Assembly (NCBI GenBank): GCA_900317305.1
Contig: ONGG01000021.1
Location: forward strand, 1-48,247
Reading direction: 5' to 3'
Length of the DNA stretch: 48,247 bases
From: an uncultured Prevotellaceae bacterium
Lineage (GTDB): Bacteria > Bacteroidota > Bacteroidia > Bacteroidales > Bacteroidaceae
The notes under the pieces were generated by a model. The model was given only the letters and a program-made list of their open reading frames with translations. It made no database searches and was not told the origin of the DNA. The position numbers and the translations under genes were made by a program. This document shows positions 42,825-48,247 of this stretch, one piece after another; the stretch's first letter is position 1; every line of letters begins with the position of its first letter.

Positions 42825-43841
42825 ATGAGACTTAGTATCATCATTCCATATTACAACGCAGAACAATGGATAGAGCGTTGCCTCGACTCTTTGATTCATC
42901 AAGACATACCCCATAATGATTACGAGATTATAGTTGTGGATGATGGGTCCACCAATGATATTTCGATATTAAAATCATATGTGGAAAAATACGATTTCAT
43001 CAAATACGTGAGGCAACAGAATGCCATGCAGGGCGCCGCGAGAAACAGAGGGCTTGAGATGGCCCGTGGTGAATATGTTTTCTTCTGCGATAGTGATGAC
43101 TTCATCGTGGAGAACCGTCTGGGATGCATATGCCAGATAGCTGAAACAAACAAGCTTGATATGCTGATGTTTGAAATGCTTGATGTGAAAAATGGCATTG
43201 TTCCAAGTAGGGATATTTTTGATTTGGATAGTCTGAAGACATGGGAAAGCGGCAAGGCTTTCATGTCGACACCACGCCACAAGATCAACTACACCCCGTG
43301 GAAATATATTACAAGGCGGGAATTGTTGATGGAACATCATCTGAGATTCCCCACAGATATGATTCTGTTTGAGGATGGGGTATTCTTTCTCAGTATGATA
43401 CAAGTTGCAGGCAAGGTGGGAGAAGTCAAGATTCTGCTGTATTACTACGTGAGTAATCCAGAAAGCATCATCCACTCGTTGGGCAAAAAGAAAAAACATA
43501 AGCTCTATGTCGAAAACATCCTCGAATACACTGCTATTATCAAAAAGAGTTACGATGCTCTTCAGAATGATCCTGAAATCTTGGACTGGGCAAAGACATA
43601 TATGATCAATCTGATGGGGGATAATGCTTTCTTTGCCATGCATAATACCGCAAGATACGGTACTTTGGCTAGCAATAGGGATGTGATAAAAAGATTGCGG
43701 GCATTGGGGGCTTATCCCATTCGACATACCAATACAGATAAATATATCAAGTTGGTAAAACTTATGAATATTTATCCGATATGGATATGTATTTGTGCTA
43801 TGATATGTGTCTTGCCCAAATCCATTAGATATAAATTCTAG
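42825..43841 (+). CDS. Family 2 glycosyltransferase
   Basis: GT-A fold inverting transferase. Motifs: LSIIIPYYNAEQWIERCLDS, IVVDDGSTND, and FFCDSDDFIVENR, with the DxD-type metal site in DSDD. The protein (338 residues) has a C-terminal hydrophobic stretch (IYPIWICICAMICVLPKSIR) that may anchor it to the membrane. It builds the repeat unit in the cytoplasm; donor and acceptor cannot be told. AT-rich, with a 54-bp spacer from licD. Confidence 0.9.
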   Translation: MRLSIIIPYYNAEQWIERCLDSLIHQDIPHNDYEIIVVDDGSTNDISILKSYVEKYDFIKYVRQQNAMQGAARNRGLEMARGEYVFFCDSDDFIVENRLGCICQIAETNKLDMLMFEMLDVKNGIVPSRDIFDLDSLKTWESGKAFMSTPRHKINYTPWKYITRRELLMEHHLRFPTDMILFEDGVFFLSMIQVAGKVGEVKILLYYYVSNPESIIHSLGKKKKHKLYVENILEYTAIIKKSYDALQNDPEILDWAKTYMINLMGDNAFFAMHNTARYGTLASNRDVIKRLRALGAYPIRHTNTDKYIKLVKLMNIYPIWICICAMICVLPKSIRYKF

Positions 43842-43895
43842 CAATCAACACAAAACTAGAAGTTGAGCGAATGCGAAACTTGAATTTGGAAGTTT

Positions 43896-44831
43896 ATGAG
43901 TGCCAAGGTATCTATTGTCATCACGGTTTATAATGTGAAAGACTGGGTGGCTCGCTGCTTGCAATCAATCGTAGGCCAGAGTTTGCACGACATAGAAATT
44001 GTGGTTGTTGACGATTGTACGCCGGACGACTCGATGCAAGTAGTCGAGCAATTCGCTAAGGGTGATTCACGGTTCCGTTTGATTACTCATGACAAGAACC
44101 GTGGACTGATGCAAGCCCGCCGCACGGGTTATATGGCCGCTACTGGCGATTACATCATGTTTTGCGACAGCGACGACTATCTGCCGCTTGATGCCGCGGA
44201 GAAACTCTATGGGGAGGCAGTTCGCAGCGAAGCCGACATCGTCTCGGGTGATATGGTATTGGTGTTTCCTGATAAAGGTCGTGAGGAAACGAGAAGAGCC
44301 TCGTCACTGAGTTTTGGTTCCGACAAGGTAGCAGTCTACAAGTCGTTGCTGGTTTCGGAATACCACCATAACCTTTGTGGTAAGATTTTCAAGAGAGAGT
44401 TGCTGCAAGCACATGAATACACCACGGTAGAACACTTCACCAATGGTGAGGATGGGTACCTGTTTTATCAGGTGCTTGAAAATGCCAACAAGGTGGTGCA
44501 CATGAACGAACCGGTCTACTATTATTTTCAGAACATGTCATCTTCTTCCAAGGTTCGTTACGGAAGAAAGGCCATCCGAAGCATCTGCATGCTCAATCAA
44601 CTCAGGGATTCGGTGGCCATGCGTCATCCCGAACTGAGGAAGTATGCACAGTCGTATGTGTCTGCCGTAATCAGCAGCTTGTATGCGAAAGGATACGATA
44701 AGGACGCAGGGCTCGATGAGTATGTGGCCGAATGCTCGCTCACCAAGTATGCTTCACTCTGGAGTCTTTTCAAGTATAACCCTTTACCCAAAGCTTGCAG
44801 ACTGATGTTGAAAAGAATTTTCGGCAAGTGA
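43896..44831 (+). CDS. Family 2 glycosyltransferase
   Basis: A second GT2 enzyme of 311 residues: VSIVITVYNVKDWVARCLQS, VVVDDCTPDDSMQV and MFCDSDDYLPLDAAEK with the metal-binding DSDD. It is only moderately like the preceding GT2 and is less AT-rich, so the two are not a recent duplication. It probably adds another sugar of the repeat unit. It lies 54 bp after the first GT2 gene. Confidence 0.9.
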   Translation: MSAKVSIVITVYNVKDWVARCLQSIVGQSLHDIEIVVVDDCTPDDSMQVVEQFAKGDSRFRLITHDKNRGLMQARRTGYMAATGDYIMFCDSDDYLPLDAAEKLYGEAVRSEADIVSGDMVLVFPDKGREETRRASSLSFGSDKVAVYKSLLVSEYHHNLCGKIFKRELLQAHEYTTVEHFTNGEDGYLFYQVLENANKVVHMNEPVYYYFQNMSSSSKVRYGRKAIRSICMLNQLRDSVAMRHPELRKYAQSYVSAVISSLYAKGYDKDAGLDEYVAECSLTKYASLWSLFKYNPLPKACRLMLKRIFGK

Positions 44832-44968
44832 CTTTCTGTAGTTGGCTGCTTATTTTTTTTTGCCCCACTCTATAGGAAAGCATTATCCAAAGAGTTCCGA
44901 TGGTTGGGGGACACAAAATGACGGACGGTATCTTGAAACCAACAAACAAAAGAATCTTTACATAATAA

Positions 44969-45874
44969 ATGGATAATCAACTGACTCACTTCTTGGCGCG
45001 GGTATTGATGAAAACCAATGCGCTTTACTCCGATCGTGTTTACCTTCGGATGCTGTATTATCTCACTATGGGCAAGAAACTTCATTTGGACGATCCCAAG
45101 ACGATGAACGAGAAATTGCAGTGGCTGAAAATCAACCAGCGCGACCCGCTTCTTACTACTTTGGTCGACAAACTCACCGTGAAGGATTATGTGTCAGAGA
45201 AGATTGGGGAAGAGTTCGTTTGTCCGCTGCTTGGCGTGTGGGATTCGTTCGATGAGATTGATTTCTCTGCTTTGCCCGACCAGTTTGTGCTGAAGACCAA
45301 CCATAGCGGTGGCAATACGGGAGTCGTCATTTGTCAGGACAAGTCAAGCCTTGACATACCTAAGGCCAGGGAAAAACTGACCAATTCGCTGAACACCGAT
45401 ATTTTCCCCCGTTTCAGGGAATGGCCGTATAAGAATGTGAAGAAGAAGATCTTTGCCGAGCAGTTTTTGGGTAAGGATATTGTGGACTACAAGTTCTATT
45501 GTTTCAATGGCGACGTGGATTGTGTGCTCTTGTGTGTCGATAGGCAGATAGGAGCCCCGAAATTCTATTTCTTCAGCCAGGAATGGAAACTCTTGAGGTA
45601 TAACCTGCGTGGAAAGGCTGCTCCAGCCGATTTTACGCTTCCCAAACCCAAAAACATCGACAGGCTGTTTGAATTGGCGGCCTTTCTCTCAAAAGGCTTT
45701 CCTTTTGTGAGAATGGATTTCTATGATGTGGATGGCAAATGTTATTTTGGCGAGTATACTTTCTATCCCGCCAGTGGACTGGACAAAAACCGGTTGCCCA
45801 AGATGGATCGCTACTTTGGCGATAAGATAGATTTGAGTATCGTATCTCACCAGAAAGATAATAGTGGAAAATAA
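44969..45874 (+). CDS. TupA-like ATP-grasp protein (putative glycan-modifying ligase/transferase)
   Basis: The 301-residue protein begins like many Bacteroidota polysaccharide ATP-grasp proteins (MGKKLHLDDPKTMNEKLQWL) and has the ATP-binding segment FVLKTNHSGGNTGVVICQDK and the acidic metal-site region FYDVDGKCYFGEYTF. TupA-type proteins are named for teichuronopeptide synthesis, where an amino acid is joined to a uronic acid; in other loci they are loosely called glycosyltransferases. Joining of an amino acid or similar group to the glycan is the likely role. A wrecked paralogue lies at 31186. The 137 bp before it hold no gene. Confidence 0.82.
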   Translation: MDNQLTHFLARVLMKTNALYSDRVYLRMLYYLTMGKKLHLDDPKTMNEKLQWLKINQRDPLLTTLVDKLTVKDYVSEKIGEEFVCPLLGVWDSFDEIDFSALPDQFVLKTNHSGGNTGVVICQDKSSLDIPKAREKLTNSLNTDIFPRFREWPYKNVKKKIFAEQFLGKDIVDYKFYCFNGDVDCVLLCVDRQIGAPKFYFFSQEWKLLRYNLRGKAAPADFTLPKPKNIDRLFELAAFLSKGFPFVRMDFYDVDGKCYFGEYTFYPASGLDKNRLPKMDRYFGDKIDLSIVSHQKDNSGK

Positions 45875-45905
45875 TTTGTATAATTAAGGAAAATAACTAC
45901 CTTTG
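45875..45905 (+). promoter_or_regulatory. Promoter of the opine dehydrogenase gene
   Basis: TTTG (45875-45878), a 19-base gap and TACCTTTG (45898-45905). The leader of about 60 nt includes a short hairpin, AAGCAA-ATATGGCAA-TTGCTT. The gene can thus be transcribed apart from the genes upstream. Confidence 0.65.
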
Positions 45906-45966
45906 TAACTTCAAGCAAATATGGCAATTGCTTGACAGTTAAGATTAAAAGATAAATATTTGTTAT

Positions 45967-47052
45967 ATGAACATCACAATTGTTGGAAGTGGCAATTCTG
46001 GGTTGATCCATGCTGCCAAGTTATATGAGAAAAATCAAAATGTTGGTATCTTGAAAACTTCCACATATGGGAATGTAGATTTTTTTGAGAAGATTAAAAA
46101 TGCTGGTGAATACGATGTCGTAGATGAAACGAATGGAGGGAATCGATTTACCGTCAAACCCGATTTCATCACCTATGATGTTGAAAAAGCCATATCTTTC
46201 GCTGATATCATCTTTGTCATGACCATAACCAACCAACATGAAAATGTGGCCAAGATGATAGCTCCTTATGTACGAGACGGACAAATGCTTGTCATTGTGC
46301 CGGGGTATATGGGAAGTTTGATTTTCAAACGTTTTATCAAAAAAAATGTGGTTTATGCAGAATGGGAAACAACCGCATTTAACGGACGAATCATGGACTC
46401 AACATATGTGCGAATCACATTTTATAACCCTCGTAATGCAGTGTCTGTATTACCGCTGTCGAAAAAGGATAGCGTACTTTCCATCTTGTCGAAACTATTT
46501 GATGACACGAAATATTCACGAGCAAATATCCTAGAGTCAGCATTCCATAACCCTAACATGATTGTGCACCCCATTGGTATTCTCTTCTCAGCATCTAGAA
46601 TAGAATTCAGTAAAGGAGAATTCTGGATGTATAAAGAGGGGTATACTGACTCTGTCGTTAGAGTGATTGAATATTTCGACAAAGCGAAAAATGAAATCCT
46701 GGAAAAGTTCGGATGTGAACCATTGGGGTATTTTGAGGCAGCAAAATGGCGTAATGAAGAGGACACGTCCATAAGCGCCATGCAATCATTCCGTGAATTT
46801 GCTGAATGTTCCAACAAGGGGCCAGCAAAAATCGATTGTAGATACATCAGTGAGGATGTTCCTATGGGATTGGGGCTATTTGTTTCTATTGGTAAGATCC
46901 TTGGCGTTGATGTCTCCATCCAAGAGTCTATCATCACGCTGACCAGTGCGCTGACAGGGAAGAATTTAAGAGAAAATTCGCGTACCATTCAGTATCTGCT
47001 CCAAAAAGAGAAAGTTTCATTAGAAGATATAAGAAAAGCTATAGAGGAATAG
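45967..47052 (+). CDS. NAD/NADP octopine/nopaline dehydrogenase family protein
   Basis: The 361-residue product has the dinucleotide motif ITIVGSGNSGLIHAAKLY at the N-terminus and the C-terminal octopine-dehydrogenase domain, recognisable by CRYISEDVPMGLGLFVSIG. Family members join an amino acid and a 2-oxo acid by reductive condensation, giving an opine. In this family's substrate domain a histidine/aspartate pair is usual; I could not place it with certainty here. As the last gene of a polysaccharide locus it may make an N-(1-carboxyethyl) amino acid to be attached to the glycan, perhaps by the ATP-grasp protein just upstream. The gene is AT-rich and has its own promoter. Confidence 0.85.
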   Translation: MNITIVGSGNSGLIHAAKLYEKNQNVGILKTSTYGNVDFFEKIKNAGEYDVVDETNGGNRFTVKPDFITYDVEKAISFADIIFVMTITNQHENVAKMIAPYVRDGQMLVIVPGYMGSLIFKRFIKKNVVYAEWETTAFNGRIMDSTYVRITFYNPRNAVSVLPLSKKDSVLSILSKLFDDTKYSRANILESAFHNPNMIVHPIGILFSASRIEFSKGEFWMYKEGYTDSVVRVIEYFDKAKNEILEKFGCEPLGYFEAAKWRNEEDTSISAMQSFREFAECSNKGPAKIDCRYISEDVPMGLGLFVSIGKILGVDVSIQESIITLTSALTGKNLRENSRTIQYLLQKEKVSLEDIRKAIEE

Positions 47053-47100
47053 TTTGAATATCGAGTAGAGGCGATTACACCATCTTGGTTTCAACTAACC

Positions 47101-47150
47101 GAAGGGGGCATGCTGTTGCAAGCATGCCCCCTTCAGTATTCCCTTTTTAT
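47101..47150. terminator. Strong bidirectional terminator closing the polysaccharide locus
   Basis: A perfect 14-bp stem (GAAGGGGGCATGCT and its complement) with a 6-nt loop at 47101-47134, followed on the plus strand by a T-rich CCCTTTTTAT. It stands between the convergent opine dehydrogenase and FISUMP-repeat genes. The T tract suits the plus strand better. Confidence 0.82.
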
Positions 47151-47155
47151 AGTCT

Positions 47156-48247
47156 TTACTTGATTACGAACTTCCTTCCTTTTCTCACATAAACCCCAGA
47201 CTTGAGATTTCTAGCATCTACTTTTATGCCCGACAAAGTATAGATATCTGTATCTATAGTGGAAGACTCGCCAACAGACTCTATACCATCAGTATCGAAG
47301 AGTGAATGGTTAGAGAAATATGGGTCGGGCAAGATGGGACTAGGACCAGGGCCACTATAACCCGGATCGGGGTTGTCAATAATCCCACTTTCTCCGCTTC
47401 CCTCTCCACAAACAGGACGGATATATACTCCTGTGCGGCGATAACAATAGGAATAACTCGGAACGGAATTCTTGATAGTAAGCGTATAAGCGCCATAATT
47501 AGAAGAGTAGAGAGTGCCACTCCAATAATAGCCAGCCGTCCCACCTCCTAATACCTTGCCATCATATTTGCATCCACCATAAGGCAAGAAAATAGAGTTG
47601 CCATTGGGGCCTGTTACAGTCATGCCCTTCACATTACCCTTGGAGGTCTCCATGAACGTACATTTGCTCTTAAGTTCCTGAATTTCTTTACCCGTGGGCA
47701 TCCTCCATTGATCATCGCCATTCTGGGAATTACTAACAAATACAGGGTCATACTGGGTGTTGGAAATTTCTGAGCCAATATTCATTACAGAGGAAGCGGA
47801 ACCTTCGGCATAGATGTAGTTGGACCAAGTGAAGTCACTTTTCGTATCAGTCTCTCCCCAAGCGAACAATTCACCCAAATCTGTCTCCTCTTCAGCTCTG
47901 AAGTTACATGAAGCCCATTTTACACTGAGTCCTAAATCTACAGCATCGCTGTCCCATAGAGAATCCTCTGGATTGGGGTTAATTATAGGATCTTCAGAAT
48001 TTTCTGGGGCTTCTGGAGCCTTCGTGTCGCAAACTGGTCTGATGGAGAACCCCGAACGCCTGTAACCAGTCGACATAAATGGTTTCCCACTAGTAATATA
48101 GAAGGCCGATGCCTTTTGGCTCGTTGACGTCAGCGTACTGGTCCAATACAGCGCGCGGGAACCTTTCCCCACCACACTGCCGTCATAAATACACCCTGCG
48201 TAGGGCAGGAAGATGCTATTGCCGCTTGGTCCGGTGAACTTGCCCCC
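47156..48247 (-). CDS. Secreted protein with two FISUMP-like repeats and Por-type C-terminal signal (partial)
   Basis: The frame runs off the right edge of the window without a start, so the true N-terminus lies beyond 48247; an in-frame ATG at 48175 is internal. Two copies of one unit are visible: GPSGNSIFLPYAGCIYDG...YRRSGFSIRPVC, then GPNGNSIFLPYGGCKYDGKV...YRRTGVYIRPVC. Both match the Fibrobacter succinogenes major paralogous domain type, with DLGLSVKWASCNFRAEE and WRMPTGKEIQELK before the second. The end, YTLSGIKVDARNLKSGVYVR then KGRKFVIK, is a sorting motif. It is probably a surface or secreted protein of unknown role, convergent with the polysaccharide locus. Confidence 0.82.
   Translation of the reverse strand, partial: GGKFTGPSGNSIFLPYAGCIYDGSVVGKGSRALYWTSTLTSTSQKASAFYITSGKPFMSTGYRRSGFSIRPVCDTKAPEAPENSEDPIINPNPEDSLWDSDAVDLGLSVKWASCNFRAEEETDLGELFAWGETDTKSDFTWSNYIYAEGSASSVMNIGSEISNTQYDPVFVSNSQNGDDQWRMPTGKEIQELKSKCTFMETSKGNVKGMTVTGPNGNSIFLPYGGCKYDGKVLGGGTAGYYWSGTLYSSNYGAYTLTIKNSVPSYSYCYRRTGVYIRPVCGEGSGESGIIDNPDPGYSGPGPSPILPDPYFSNHSLFDTDGIESVGESSTIDTDIYTLSGIKVDARNLKSGVYVRKGRKFVIK

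Overview
The window comes from a Bacteroidota chromosome, most likely Prevotella or a close Prevotellaceae relative. Supporting signs are the promoters of the form TTTG-N19-21-TAnnTTTG, secreted proteins ending in short Por-type (type IX secretion) C-terminal motifs, the prmC-recX-comF gene order, a DUF4450 protein, and the dense set of short intergenic repeats. No tRNA, rRNA, CRISPR array or intact insertion sequence was seen.

Layout. Positions 1-9,000 are almost entirely minus-strand: a membrane-anchored TPR/AraC-type regulator, then a set of secreted proteins (Omp28-like thioredoxin-fold protein, large choice-of-anchor protein, M6 metalloprotease). Positions 9,000-22,500 are mostly housekeeping: comF-recX-prmC facing ribD; maa-rnhA-argS; a MATE pump, DUF6483-like protein, UPF1-like helicase and six-hairpin glycosidase in one minus-strand run; then a tandem promoter-repeat block in front of a pyridoxal kinase gene. 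Positions 22,500-30,700 hold a flavoprotein/unknown-protein pair that looks like a polysaccharide gene islet, a long RluA-type pseudouridine synthase, a DUF4450 protein and a CE2-type esterase.

Positions 30,800-47,050 form a plus-strand surface polysaccharide (capsule or O-antigen) locus. It starts with decayed genes, including a wrecked copy of an ATP-grasp transferase whose intact paralogue lies 14 kb downstream. It continues with an IspD/TarI-like cytidylyltransferase, a Wzy-like polymerase, an aminotransferase and its overlapping phosphoglycosyl transferase, an NTP_transf_5 protein, the GDP-fucose route (manC-like, gmd, fcl), a Wzx flippase, LicD, two GT2 glycosyltransferases, the TupA-like ATP-grasp protein and an opine dehydrogenase. 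The flippase and decoration genes are visibly AT-richer than the sugar-nucleotide genes. A strong bidirectional hairpin closes the locus against a convergent, window-truncated protein with two FISUMP-like repeats.

The points most worth following are the chemistry implied by the polysaccharide locus (opine dehydrogenase; IspD-like plus LicD, the pair that handles ribitol phosphate in animals), the 90-bp tandem promoter/hairpin repeats at 21,298-21,598, and three genes whose -7 box lies exactly 4 nt before the ATG, which predicts leaderless mRNAs.
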